A DNA stretch of 30,688 nt from Embleya sp040605455 (lineage in GTDB: Bacteria > Actinomycetota > Actinomycetes > Streptomycetales > Streptomycetaceae), in contig NZ_JBEXCV010000108.1 in the NCBI RefSeq assembly GCF_040605455.1, positions 1 to 30,688 of the forward strand. The letters are read 5' to 3'. Positions within the stretch are counted from its first letter, which is position 1, and each line of letters begins with the position of its first letter. The notes under the pieces were generated by a model. It was not told where the DNA came from and did no database searches. It worked only from the letters and a program-made list of their open reading frames with translations. Both the position numbers and the translations under genes were made by a program. Below are positions 1 through 7,494 of this stretch, piece after piece.

Positions 1-282
1 GCGCAGGCCCGGGCGCAGGCCCGGTTGGACCACCCCACCGCGCCCGCGCCGTACACGCTGGGCGAGGGCGCGGTGGTGTGGGTCGCCCATGGCGTCATCC
101 TGGCGCTGACCGCGCCGACCCCGGCCGACGCGGCGACCCTGCTGCGCGCGGCCGGCCACGTGACCGCGGCACAGGGCCTGCACGAGGTGGCCATCGAACT
201 GCCCGACGACACCCACACGAAGGTCTGCACGGCGGCGGGATTCGCGCCGCGCACGCGTTATTGGGGGAAACCCATCCTGTGA
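1..282 (+). CDS. C-terminal part of a GNAT-like N-acetyltransferase (partial)
   Basis: The frame is open from the first base of the window to a TGA at 280-282, so this is the 3' end of a gene that begins upstream. The visible 93 residues have the feel of the second half of a GNAT acetyltransferase: an alternating helix and strand pattern, then AAGFAPRTRYWGKPIL at the very end, which resembles the GF-x(n)-Y stretch closing the acetyl-CoA fold. A TTG at 25 could start translation, but no good ribosome binding site precedes it and the frame continues upstream. A hairpin 28 bases downstream probably ends the transcript. The coding call is fairly safe. The family call is an inference from a short C-terminal motif. 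Confidence 0.6.
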   Translation, partial: AQARAQARLDHPTAPAPYTLGEGAVVWVAHGVILALTAPTPADAATLLRAAGHVTAAQGLHEVAIELPDDTHTKVCTAAGFAPRTRYWGKPIL

Positions 283-309
283 GGGTCGGGTACATCCCTG
301 ATCCTGGGT

Positions 310-356
310 GTACTCCACGGGGAGGAGATGGGTCGGTCGGTGTCCTCCCCGAGTAC
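310..356 (+). terminator. Hairpin downstream of the GNAT-like gene
   Basis: GGGGAGGA (319-326) pairs exactly with TCCTCCCC (343-350). An outer GTACTC/GAGTAC pair (310-315 with 351-356) extends the stem across a 3-base bulge. It lies 28 bases after the stop codon. There is no T tract, as is usual for actinomycete terminators. Confidence 0.5.
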
Positions 357-484
357 TGAACCGACCGTCGATCGTGGCATCCGAAGGCGGAGGCGACGAC
401 GATGGGGGAAGCACCAGGTCCGACAAGACCGACACCGAAGCTTCGAACGTTTCGAACGCTTCGCACGAGGAGGAGGCCGAGCGC

Positions 485-1015
485 ATGTCCGGCGCAGATG
501 TGGTGACCGGCGCCCTGTGCATGGCGCTGACGGGTCTCGGCCTGGTCATCGCAGTACAGAAGGCACGCCAACGACGTTTCCTGAACGCGACGCGGTGGAC
601 CGCCGCGGCGCTGTTCCCGATCGGGCTGTACCTGACCGGTCTGGGCACGCTGGGCCGCCGGGTGGGCAGCGCGGCCGCCGACTGGGCGACCGACCTCGCC
701 TTCGGGATCAAGGCATGGGGCGGCGTCGCGATCCTCGCGTTCGCCGTGATGTTGCTGATGATCACCCGCATGATCGGCCGCAGGAACCCGGAGTCGACCG
801 GTACGGCGGCCTCGTCCTCCGCGGATCTGTCCGCGCTCATGGGTGGCGCCGGCGCGAGTGGCAGCGGGGGCGGGGTGGGCGGTGCGGATGGCGCACTGCC
901 GGGCGGCCGGCAGCCGAAGCCGGCCGCGGCGCCGCGATCTCGGCGCGGCGCGCGCGGAGCGGTCGACGACGAGTTCGCGGAGATCGAGGAACTGCTGCGC
1001 AAGCGCGGGATCTGA
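485..1015 (+). CDS. Small membrane protein of unknown function
   Basis: A 176-residue protein whose function I do not recognise. The ATG at 485 was chosen because AGGAGGAGG lies just upstream (468-476); the open frame itself reaches further upstream. The N-terminal half has three hydrophobic segments, at about residues 4-22, 38-57 and 71-97, which suggests a small integral membrane protein. The middle, about residues 105-145, is a low-complexity Gly/Ala/Ser-rich linker. The protein ends in a short charged helix with the sequence EFAEIEELLRKRGI. Similar short membrane proteins with an acidic/RKxGI tail are widespread in Streptomyces and are sometimes mislabelled as cellulose synthase; I see no glycosyltransferase motif that would justify that. 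The neighbours (GNAT end, ssgB on the other strand) do not define a role. Confidence 0.75.
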   Translation: MSGADVVTGALCMALTGLGLVIAVQKARQRRFLNATRWTAAALFPIGLYLTGLGTLGRRVGSAAADWATDLAFGIKAWGGVAILAFAVMLLMITRMIGRRNPESTGTAASSSADLSALMGGAGASGSGGGVGGADGALPGGRQPKPAAAPRSRRGARGAVDDEFAEIEELLRKRGI

Positions 1016-1528
1016 AGTCGGGGAATCCCGATTTGCGGATTACCGCCGGTTCCCGGTGGTTACCGAGAGACGGGGTAAACACACGCTGTACACAACAGGA
1101 CACGCCACGGGACGGTGAATGTGAACGCATTCCCATGCCGGAAAATGTGTTCGACTGTGCGCTTTCTTTGCGCCGTAGGCGGATCGTGTGCGTATTCGGA
1201 TCGAGCGATCGCGCGGCGTGTTCGATTCACTCGTCCGGCGGTCGCGGGCCAATGCGCGGACAGGACGTTTGCGGACGCGACACGCGGATGGGGCGCGTGG
1301 GGCCCAGGGCGCACACGTGGCCGGGACGCGGGTGTGGCACGCGGGGCGTGGGATGCGGGGCGCGGGAGTTGAGTGCGACGGGATGGGTGCGGACGGGACG
1401 TACCTACCGTGCCCCGCATGCGGACATGAGAACGCTCCGCCGCTCCCACCTTGTGGACGGTGGGTGCGGCGGAGCGCTGACGTACGTACCCGGCGCTGCG
1501 GACAGGGGCGTGCCCGCGGTTCCGGGGC
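1016..1528. other. Intergenic region between convergent genes
   Basis: About 510 bases between the membrane protein gene and the 3' end of ssgB. Possible frames here have no ribosome binding site and arginine/proline-rich translations, so I assign no gene. The only structured element is the hairpin at 1433-1476. The stretch 1080-1200 is noticeably less GC-rich than the rest. Confidence 0.6.
1433..1476. terminator. Bidirectional terminator hairpin between convergent genes
   Basis: CGCTCCGCCGC (1433-1443) pairs perfectly with GCGGCGGAGCG (1466-1476), and CCCACC (1445-1450) pairs with GGTGGG (1459-1464) inside it, leaving an 8-base loop. It lies 52 bases past the ssgB stop codon and between two genes that point at each other, so it can serve both. 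Confidence 0.75.
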
Positions 1529-1942
1529 TCAGTTCTCGGCGAGAATCTGCGACAGTTCCCGGTCGAGGTCGAAGAAGCGATGCTCGTTGCCGGGGGCGAC
1601 GGCAGCGTTCGTACGCTTCAGGAACGACTCCAGCGCCCGCGCGGGCGCTTCGAGCAGCGCTTCACCCTCGGGCGAGCTGAGGGCGATGCAGACGATGCTC
1701 TGTCCGTGGCTCCGGGAGGGCCACACACGAACGTCGCCGGTGCCGGAGGGCTCACGCAGCCCATCGGCGAGAAGGTCGCGGGCGAAGACCCAGTCGACCG
1801 TCTCATCGGCACCCGTGTGGAAGGTCGCATGCACGGCGTACGGGTCCGAAGAGTCGTAGCGCAGCCCCGCAGGGACTGGCAATGAAGACTCGCTCGAGAC
1901 GACGAGGCGCAGGTGCAGCTCACAGCTGACCGTGGTGTTCAT
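1529..1942 (-). CDS. ssgB: SsgB, sporulation-specific cell division activator
   Basis: This 137-residue protein is an SsgA-like protein of the SsgB orthologue type, recognisable by near-identity to my memory of Streptomyces SsgB: MNTTVSCELHLRLVV at the N-terminus, then DPYAVHATFHTG, WPSRSHGQ, ALSSPEGEALLEAPARALES and a C-terminal HRFFDLDRELSQIL. In Streptomyces, SsgB marks future septum sites in aerial hyphae with SsgA and recruits FtsZ, so the host should be a sporulating actinomycete. The ATG at 1942 gives the usual family length. Another in-frame ATG at 1951 would add three residues (MAL). GAAAGG lies between them and the upstream sequence, with better spacing to the 1942 start. The gene stands alone, divergent from the PGPGW membrane protein gene. 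Confidence 0.95.
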   Translation of the reverse strand: MNTTVSCELHLRLVVSSESSLPVPAGLRYDSSDPYAVHATFHTGADETVDWVFARDLLADGLREPSGTGDVRVWPSRSHGQSIVCIALSSPEGEALLEAPARALESFLKRTNAAVAPGNEHRFFDLDRELSQILAEN

Positions 1943-2000
1943 AAGCGCCATGGCCTTTCGCTCAGTGTGCGCTCGGGGATTCGCACGTCGGCGTTCGCAA

Positions 2001-2027
2001 CATCCCACCTGCGGACCTCTTGTAAAC
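2001..2027 (-). promoter_or_regulatory. Candidate SigH/SigB-type promoter of ssgB
   Basis: Read on the minus strand, GTTTAC (2027-2022) is followed 15 bases later by GGGATG (2006-2001). This resembles the GTTT...GGGTAT promoters used by the stress sigma factors of the SigB/SigH group. In S. coelicolor ssgB is known to depend on SigH, which makes the match plausible. The spacing and the -10 element are not perfect, so this is a weak call. Confidence 0.3.
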
Positions 2028-2256
2028 GTCTCTGCCCGATATACGGGCGTCTGGGTACTCCTTAAGAGCGATGCGGAGGTGTAACGTTCGCCCGCATGAT
2101 TTCCGGAAGGGAACAGGCGTTCAGTTCATACCCGTCATGCCCGGAGCGAGCCCGCACCGTACCGTCGGTCTGCACCGAACCTCTGCCCCCTTGTAGCGTT
2201 GTCAAGCCAGGCCGAGCCATGGTCGGCTCCGGTTGCAGGCCACACGGAGGTGCCCG

Positions 2257-2748
2257 GTGAACGACGGCCGGTACGACGAGAGAGGAAGACCAAGGATGGA
2301 CACGGGGGTCGCGGACAACAGCGCGCACGCCACACGAGAGCCCACCGCCGACCAGGACGCCCCGGTCGGCCCCGCCGACAAGCAGGCGAAACCATTCGGC
2401 TCCCGCGCACCCGCCTTCATCAAGCGCTCCAAGCCCTTGCACATGACCTGGCAGATCGGCGTCGCCGTGATCGGCTTCGCGATCATCGTCGGCGGCATCG
2501 TCATGCTCCCGCTCCCCGGCCCCGGCTGGGCGGTCATCTTCCTCGGCCTGGCCGTCCTCGGCACCGAATTCGTCTGGGCCCAACGCACCCTCCTGTGGAC
2601 CAAGGACAAGGTCACCAAGGCCGCCAACCGCGCCCTCGACCCCAAAACCCGCCGCCGCAACATGATCATGCTCGCCATCGGCCTCATTCTCATCGCGGCG
2701 GCAGTGGCGCTGTACCTGTGGAAATACGGGATGGGCCTGCCGTTCTAG
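2257..2748 (+). CDS. TIGR02611/PGPGW-type integral membrane protein
   Basis: A 163-residue membrane protein. The GTG at 2257 is preferred because GGAGG (2246-2250) sits six bases upstream; an in-frame ATG at 2296 with a weaker purine run would shorten it by 13 residues. The first ~65 residues are hydrophilic and probably cytoplasmic. Two closely spaced transmembrane segments follow, joined by the motif LPLPGPGWAVIFLGLAVLG, which is the PGPGW signature of a small actinobacterial/proteobacterial family of unknown function. A charged stretch (TKDKVTKAANRALDPKTRRR) is followed by a last hydrophobic helix near the C-terminus. It sits next to ssgB and tRNA-Val, a layout I believe is common in Streptomyces. 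No biochemical function is known to me for the family. Confidence 0.88.
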   Translation: MNDGRYDERGRPRMDTGVADNSAHATREPTADQDAPVGPADKQAKPFGSRAPAFIKRSKPLHMTWQIGVAVIGFAIIVGGIVMLPLPGPGWAVIFLGLAVLGTEFVWAQRTLLWTKDKVTKAANRALDPKTRRRNMIMLAIGLILIAAAVALYLWKYGMGLPF

Positions 2749-3103
2749 CGGACGCGGAGGCGGGGCGACGGGCGCGGGGGCGCCGCCGGGCAGGGGATGA
2801 CGCCGGACGGGGTTGCCGGGCCCGGGGTGTGACGGCCCGAGGTGCCGCCCCGAGGTGACGAACTCGGGGCCGGCGGGCCAGGGGGCTGACGAGTTCGGGG
2901 GAGCCCCACCGACCGGAGGCAGACGTTGGCGAAGGGCCCGGGGGCTGTGTTGACGGCGATGGGTCCACCTGCGCCTCCGCCCCGAGGCTCGGCCGGGGCG
3001 AGACCTCCCACACCCAACGCCCGATCCCGAGCCGCGAGGCCAACCCCCGCGAAGGGGTGGGCACAACCGCCCCCACGCATGCGGTAATGTTCTCCCTGCG
3101 CCC
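2749..3103. other. GC-rich intergenic region upstream of tRNA-Val
   Basis: About 355 bases with no credible gene. The frames present have no ribosome binding site and are proline/arginine-rich. Short inverted fragments around GACGAACTCGGGGC and GACGAGTTCGGGG (2857-2900) could fold, but I cannot define a clean terminator. The tRNA promoter is presumably in the last 60 bases. Confidence 0.5.
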
Positions 3104-3175
3104 GGGCGATTAGCTCAGCGGGAGAGCGCTTCGTTCACACCGAAGAGGTCACTGGTTCGATCCCAGTATCGCCCA
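3104..3175 (+). tRNA. tRNA-Val (anticodon CAC)
   Basis: A complete 72-base cloverleaf. The acceptor stem GGGCGAT (3104-3110) pairs with ATCGCCC (3168-3174), with A as discriminator. The D arm is GCTC...GAGC. The anticodon stem CTTCG/CGAAG encloses the loop TTCACAC with anticodon CAC, reading GTG. The T arm is ACTGG-TTCGATC-CCAGT. The CCA end is not encoded. A perfect hairpin follows a few bases later. Confidence 0.97.
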
Positions 3176-3180
3176 CCCAG

Positions 3181-3220
3181 GTCAGAGGCCCGGATCACGA
3201 AAGTGATCCGGGCCTCTGAC
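3181..3220 (+). terminator. Perfect 18-bp terminator hairpin after tRNA-Val
   Basis: GTCAGAGGCCCGGATCAC (3181-3198) and GTGATCCGGGCCTCTGAC (3203-3220) are exact inverse complements around a GAAA tetraloop. It starts six bases after the tRNA and isolates it from the sugar operon downstream. Confidence 0.9.
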
Positions 3221-3546
3221 GCGTTCACAGCGGTGCCGCGCGGCAGTGGGCGTTTGCGAATGTCGTGCGATGACCCGGCCCGCGGTCCGGTGCGCCCCTA
3301 CCTGTTACCGCGTTGCCTGCCTCGGCGGGGCTGCCGGACGGATGATGCACGGCTGTGAACATCCGGCGCCCGGGGACTTGGTCCCGGTCGGTATCAGGCG
3401 GATCGGCGACATCCCCGACGGGTGGCGGCGGTGCGCGGGCTTTCGGGTTTGGGGTGTGCCCGGGGATGGCCGGGTGGTTGGGCAGGGGTTCAGGAGTTTT
3501 AGAGGTGGGGCCGGGCTGTGGGAAGTCACGTTCAGGTGTCGAAGTA

Positions 3547-3575
3547 TTGACATGGGTTCTGGGGCGGGACAGGCT
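3547..3575 (+). promoter_or_regulatory. Candidate promoter of the beta-glucoside operon
   Basis: A perfect -35 element, TTGACA (3547-3552), is followed after 17 bases by CAGGCT (3570-3575), an acceptable actinomycete -10. Transcription would begin near 3582, immediately before the operator palindrome. This arrangement suits repression by a LacI-family protein. Confidence 0.55.
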
Positions 3576-3588
3576 CCTGAGCACGTTG

Positions 3589-3602
3589 TGAGAGCGCTCT
3601 CA
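3589..3602. promoter_or_regulatory. LacI/CebR-type operator palindrome
   Basis: TGAGAGCGCTCTCA is a perfect 14-bp palindrome with the central CG typical of LacI-family operators. It differs from the known Streptomyces CebR box TGGGAGCGCTCCCA only at the third base of each half site. It lies just downstream of the candidate promoter and upstream of a ceb-type operon that ends in its own LacI-family gene, which is the probable ligand. I saw no second copy in the window. Confidence 0.75.
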
Positions 3603-3737
3603 TGGTTCAGGACTCGGCGCTCGGTGGTGTGTTTTGTGTTGCCGCGAGTCGTTGATCGCACCACCGCACTTCGGTACCGCCGCACGAAGTACCCCGCTCG
3701 TCCCCGTCCCGGATGCAAGGCATCAGGAGGTCTTCCC

Positions 3738-5042
3738 ATGCGCACGCGCTACGTTCGTGGTCGAGTCAGGGCGTTGTCGGCCCTGTGTACAGCGCTGTTG
3801 GTCGGGTCAGTGCTCACCGGGTGCGGGGGTGACGGGGATTCCGGCTCGGGCGACGGCAAAGTCACCCTGAATCTGGGGTTGTTCGGCACGTTCGGCTTCG
3901 AGGAAGCCGGGTTGTACACCGAGTACCAGCAGACGCACCCGAACATCAAGATCGTTCAGCACGACACCGAACGCGAGGAGGACTACTGGCGTACCGTGCA
4001 GACCCGGCTCGCCGGTGGGGGCGGGATCGACGACATCCAGGGCATCGAGGTCGGGCGGATAGCCGACGTCGTGAAGAACCAGGCCGACAAGTGGATGGAC
4101 CTGAATTCGCTGGGTCTTTCCGACGGCAATGCCGAGTACCTGCCGTGGAAGAGCAAGGCCGCGACCACCGGCGACGGGAAGGTGTTGGGAGCGGGGACCG
4201 ACACCGGGCCGATGGCGATCTGCTACCGCACCGACCTGTTCCAGGCGGCCGGACTGCCGACCGATCGCGAGGAGTTGGCACGGCGCTGGTCCACCTGGGA
4301 GGGCTACGTCGAATTGGGAAGGCAGTTCCAGGCGAACGCTCCGAAGAAGACGCACTACCTGGACAGCGTGACCGGTTTGTACAACGCGATCATCGGGCAG
4401 CAGGCGGTCTCGTACTACGACGAGGCCGGCAAGCCGATCTATGACACCAACCCCGTCGTGAAGCACGCTTGGGATGTGGCCACGCAGGCCGCCGACGGGA
4501 AGATGTCCGCGGCGTTGCAGCAGTTCCAGAGTGACTGGAACCAGGCGTTCGCGGCCGACGGCTTCGCGTCGATTTCGTGCCCCGCGTGGATGATCGGATT
4601 CATCAAGACCCAGGCCGGTGACGCGGGCAAGGGCAAGTGGGATGTCGCACCGGGGCCGGGTGGTACCGGTAACTGGGGTGGTTCGTACCTCGCGATCCCC
4701 AAGGGTGGCAAGCACCACAAGGAGGCAGCGGAGTTGGTCGGCTGGCTCACCGCGCCCGAGCAGCAGGCCAAGATGTTCCGGAAGCAGGGGAACTTCCCGT
4801 CCAAGACCGGCGCGATCGAAAGCATCAAGGCGACCACGGATGCCTACTTCAACGGTGCGCCGATCGGTCGGATCTTCAGTGCGGCGGCCGAGCGGATGCC
4901 GGTACAGATCACGGGAGTTCGGCACAACGACATCAAGGAGAACATCAGCACGGCGCTGACCTCCGTGGAGGCTCAGGGGGTCAAGCCCGACGACGCGTGG
5001 AAGCAGGCGCGCGACGCGGTCAAGAACGCGCTCGCCGGTTGA
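3738..5042 (+). CDS. CebE-like sugar ABC transporter substrate-binding lipoprotein
   Basis: A 434-residue extracytoplasmic solute-binding protein (family 1, carbohydrate-binding). The ATG at 3738 follows AGGAGG (3725-3730) by seven bases. An Arg-rich N-terminus and hydrophobic core lead to the lipobox VLTGC, with Cys29 as the lipidated residue. The mature part begins with a Gly/Ser/Asp linker and then LNLGLFGTFGFEEAGLYTEY, with the QTRLAGGGGIDDIQGIEVGRI stretch typical of CebE-type cellobiose/cello-oligosaccharide binders (cut here to the recognisable core). The C-terminal half has the conserved WDVAPGPGGTGNWGGSYLAIP segment. It should deliver a beta-glucoside to the two permeases encoded next. 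The exact sugar cannot be read from the sequence; the GH1 enzyme in the operon argues for cellobiose or a related beta-glucoside. Confidence 0.9.
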   Translation: MRTRYVRGRVRALSALCTALLVGSVLTGCGGDGDSGSGDGKVTLNLGLFGTFGFEEAGLYTEYQQTHPNIKIVQHDTEREEDYWRTVQTRLAGGGGIDDIQGIEVGRIADVVKNQADKWMDLNSLGLSDGNAEYLPWKSKAATTGDGKVLGAGTDTGPMAICYRTDLFQAAGLPTDREELARRWSTWEGYVELGRQFQANAPKKTHYLDSVTGLYNAIIGQQAVSYYDEAGKPIYDTNPVVKHAWDVATQAADGKMSAALQQFQSDWNQAFAADGFASISCPAWMIGFIKTQAGDAGKGKWDVAPGPGGTGNWGGSYLAIPKGGKHHKEAAELVGWLTAPEQQAKMFRKQGNFPSKTGAIESIKATTDAYFNGAPIGRIFSAAAERMPVQITGVRHNDIKENISTALTSVEAQGVKPDDAWKQARDAVKNALAG

Positions 5043-5383
5043 CCGCGAGCCGCGAGCCGCGAGCCGCCACGCTTCCCTGATCAGCGAGCAGCGAGCAGCG
5101 GGCTGCGGACGGCCGGTTGCGGGTCGCGAGTTACGAGCTCCAGGCGCCGAGTCGGCGACCTGTGGCGCGCGACCCACCACCCGTAACCGGCGTTACGCCC
5201 GACCCGCGACCCGCGACCCGCGACCCGCGACCCGCGACCCGCGACCGTGTGACCCGCGACCGTGTGACCCACGACGGCGCCCGTTCCGACCTGGTGTCGC
5301 CCCTCGGTGGCTCGACCGCCCGTTCTCCGGTCGGGCCACCCACCCCACCGTCCGCCCACCCCTCCCGGCCCGGAGTGATTCCG
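5043..5383. other. Repeat-rich gap between binding-protein and permease genes
   Basis: An unusually long spacer for this kind of operon. It contains GCGAGCC-type repeats at 5045-5066, GCGAGCA repeats near 5083, and the tandem heptamer array at 5200-5241. The permease frame is open through part of it, but the translation is a repetitive Arg/Asp/Pro/Thr sequence with no good start, so I treat it as non-coding. Confidence 0.6.
5200..5275 (+). repeat. Tandem CGACCCG heptamer array
   Basis: Six perfect copies of CGACCCG run from 5200 to 5241. Two diverged units containing CGACCGTGTGAC follow to about 5270. The 7-base period shifts frame with each copy, which argues against a coding role. Slipped-strand expansion is the likely origin. 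Confidence 0.85.
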
Positions 5384-6427
5384 ATGGCGGCACCACCCCC
5401 TGCCCATGCCCGTGCAGCCCAGCCCCCCAGCGGTCCTCGGACCGAGTCCCGACATCAGCTTCCGCCCGGCTCCCAACCCAAGGCACGTCGATCAGTCATG
5501 ACCCCCCGTCTACTCTGGCGGCGCCGGGCGAACACCGCGTCCCCCTACGTCTTCGTCATGCCGTTCTTCGTCCTCTTCATCGCGTTCGGTCTGTTCCCGC
5601 TCCTCTACACCGGATACATCTCGTTGCACCGCGTTCGATTGCAGAACCCGGACGACATGACCTGGCTCGGGCTGGAGAACTACACCAACCTCTGGCACGA
5701 CAAGTTCTTCTGGAAGGCGCTTCGCAACACCTTCACCATCGGGCTGATTTCCACGGTTCCGCAGCTGTGCATGGCGCTCGGCCTGGCGCATCTGCTCAAC
5801 CATCGGCTGCGCGGGCGGACCTTCTTCCGGGTCGCGACCCTGATGCCGTACGCGACGTCCGTCGCCGCCGCGACGCTTGTGTTCGGTGGCTTGTTCGGGC
5901 GCGACTACGGGATGATCAACTGGTTCCTCGGGCTGTTCGGGGTCGACAACGTCGACTGGTACAACGGCACTTGGACTTCCCAGATAGCCATCTCGACCAT
6001 CGTCACCTGGCGTTGGGTGGGCTACAACGCGCTCATCTACCTCGCCGCGATGCAGGCCATCCCGCACGACCGCTACGAGGCCGCAGCGCTGGATGGGGCG
6101 AAGTCCTGGCATCAGTTCCGGCACGTCACCCTCCCGGGACTGCGGCCCACGATCGTGTTCACCGTCGTGGTCTCGACGATCGGTGCCATGCAGATCTTCG
6201 CCGAGCCGTTGCTGCTCCAGGGCGGCCCGATCGGTGTCCGAGGCGGGGCTTCGCATCAGTACCAGACCATCGGGCTCTACATGTACGAGACCGGCTGGAG
6301 CAACTACGCGCTCGGGAAAGCCTCCGCGATCGCGTGGACGACCTTCCTGATCATCCTTGTCGTCATCGGCGTCAACGCGCTTGTCTCCGCGAGCCGTTCG
6401 CGTCGCGAGACCCGAGAGGGCCGCTGA
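5384..6427 (+). CDS. CebF-like sugar ABC transporter permease (first)
   Basis: An inner-membrane permease of the MalF/CebF type (binding-protein-dependent transport system inner membrane component). The first transmembrane helix is PYVFVMPFFVLFIAFGLFPL, followed by a periplasmic loop with LGLENYTNLW, and further helices. The EAA loop that contacts the ATPase reads EAAALDGAKSWHQFRHVTLP near the C-terminal third. The ATG at 5384 was chosen because GGAG (5372-5375) lies eight bases upstream, giving 347 residues with a proline-rich cytoplasmic extension. The ATG at 5498, giving 309 residues, has a poorer ribosome binding site but a more usual family length, so the start is uncertain. It is followed one base after its stop codon by the second permease gene. 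The ATPase is not encoded here and is presumably the shared MsiK type. Confidence 0.88.
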   Translation: MAAPPPAHARAAQPPSGPRTESRHQLPPGSQPKARRSVMTPRLLWRRRANTASPYVFVMPFFVLFIAFGLFPLLYTGYISLHRVRLQNPDDMTWLGLENYTNLWHDKFFWKALRNTFTIGLISTVPQLCMALGLAHLLNHRLRGRTFFRVATLMPYATSVAAATLVFGGLFGRDYGMINWFLGLFGVDNVDWYNGTWTSQIAISTIVTWRWVGYNALIYLAAMQAIPHDRYEAAALDGAKSWHQFRHVTLPGLRPTIVFTVVVSTIGAMQIFAEPLLLQGGPIGVRGGASHQYQTIGLYMYETGWSNYALGKASAIAWTTFLIILVVIGVNALVSASRSRRETREGR

Positions 6428-6428
6428 C

Positions 6429-7385
6429 ATGGCACGCACGCCCGTCGCCGTACTTCGGCGGACCCCCCGGCCGGCCGGCTCACCGCCGGAGAGCCCGGCG
6501 CCCGAACCGGACGGCCGAACCGGCTGGTTCCATCGGTCGGGTCGGCCCGGTCGGTCCAAGCGCACGCGTCAACTGCACGGCGGGCCCCTCGTCTACCTGA
6601 TCCTGGGCTTCGCGACGCTGCTCTCGGTCTTCCCGTTCTACTGGTCGATCGTCGCCGCCACCCGCAGCAACGCGGACATCAACCACGTGCCGCCACCGCT
6701 CACACCCGGTGGCAACCTGCTCGGCAACTTCGACAAGGCGCTCGACGAGGCCGACATCGTTCAGGCGTTGATCAACTCGACCATCGTGTCGGTCACGGTC
6801 GCGACGGGCACCGTGTTGTGTTCGACGCTGGCCGGATTCGCCTTCGCCAAGCTGCGATTCCGAGGCCGGGGCATCCTGCTCGGGATCACCGTGGCGACGA
6901 TGATGATTCCCCCGCAACTGGGCTTGATCCCGCTGTTCATGATCATGGCGAAGCTGGAATGGGTGAACCAGCTCCAAGCCGTCATCCTGCCCACGTTGGT
7001 CACCGGGTTCGGCGTGTTCTTCATGCGGCAGTACCTGATGGAGGCGCTGCCCGACGAACTGATCGAGGCCGGTCGGGTGGACGGCGCGTCGTACGCGCGG
7101 ATCTTCTGGTCGATCGTCATCCCGATCGCGCGTCCGGCGATGGCGGTACTCGGCCTGCTCACTTTCATGACCACGTGGAACGACTTCTTCTGGCCGATCA
7201 TCGCGCTGTCGTCGAGCAATCCCACCGTGCAGGTAGCGATCAACTCGCTCGGCGGGGGATACGTGCACGACCAGTCGATCATCCTCGCCGGGACGCTGCT
7301 CGGCACGCTGCCGGTATTGGTCGTCTTCGGCCTGCTCGGCAGGCAGATCGTCGGCGGCATCATGCAGGGCGCGGTCAAGGGGTGA
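6429..7385 (+). CDS. CebG-like sugar ABC transporter permease (second)
   Basis: A 318-residue MalG/CebG-type permease that should form a heterodimer with the preceding permease. The ATG at 6429 follows the upstream TGA by one base, so translation is probably coupled. A cytoplasmic, Arg/Pro-rich N-terminus of about 50 residues leads into six hydrophobic segments, starting with LVYLILGFATLLSVFPFYWS. The ATPase-contacting EAA loop is EAGRVDGASYARIFWSIVIP, and the C-terminus carries LAGTLLGTLPVLVVFGLLGR, typical of the family. The gene is followed by about 110 bases and then the beta-glucosidase gene on the same strand, which supports one transcription unit for uptake and hydrolysis. Confidence 0.92.
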   Translation: MARTPVAVLRRTPRPAGSPPESPAPEPDGRTGWFHRSGRPGRSKRTRQLHGGPLVYLILGFATLLSVFPFYWSIVAATRSNADINHVPPPLTPGGNLLGNFDKALDEADIVQALINSTIVSVTVATGTVLCSTLAGFAFAKLRFRGRGILLGITVATMMIPPQLGLIPLFMIMAKLEWVNQLQAVILPTLVTGFGVFFMRQYLMEALPDELIEAGRVDGASYARIFWSIVIPIARPAMAVLGLLTFMTTWNDFFWPIIALSSSNPTVQVAINSLGGGYVHDQSIILAGTLLGTLPVLVVFGLLGRQIVGGIMQGAVKG

Positions 7386-7494
7386 TCGCTCGAGGGTCGA
7401 TCGCGGCGGGCTGATCGGCCCGAGGCCGCAGAGTCGATCCGGTGCCGATGGTGTCGAGCAGCGTCAAGCCAACCGGAGAAAGGGAATCACCATC

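Larger units (their letters stand above)
3221..3737. other. Leader and control region of the beta-glucoside operon
   Basis: About 515 bases between the tRNA terminator and the binding-protein gene. The frame of the binding protein is open through most of it, but only the ATG at 3738 has a good ribosome binding site and a signal peptide right behind it, so the upstream part is not counted as coding. The region holds the candidate promoter at 3547-3575 and the palindromic operator at 3589-3602, leaving a 5' leader of about 155 bases. Confidence 0.6.

Noticed and set aside
3104..3175. tRNA-Val as an integration site for a genomic island
   Set aside because: I found no repeat of the tRNA 3' end elsewhere in the window and no integrase gene.
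3246..3737. N-terminal extension of the binding-protein gene
   Set aside because: The frame is open, but the lipoprotein signal peptide begins at the 3738 ATG with AGGAGG before it, and the promoter and operator lie within the proposed extension.
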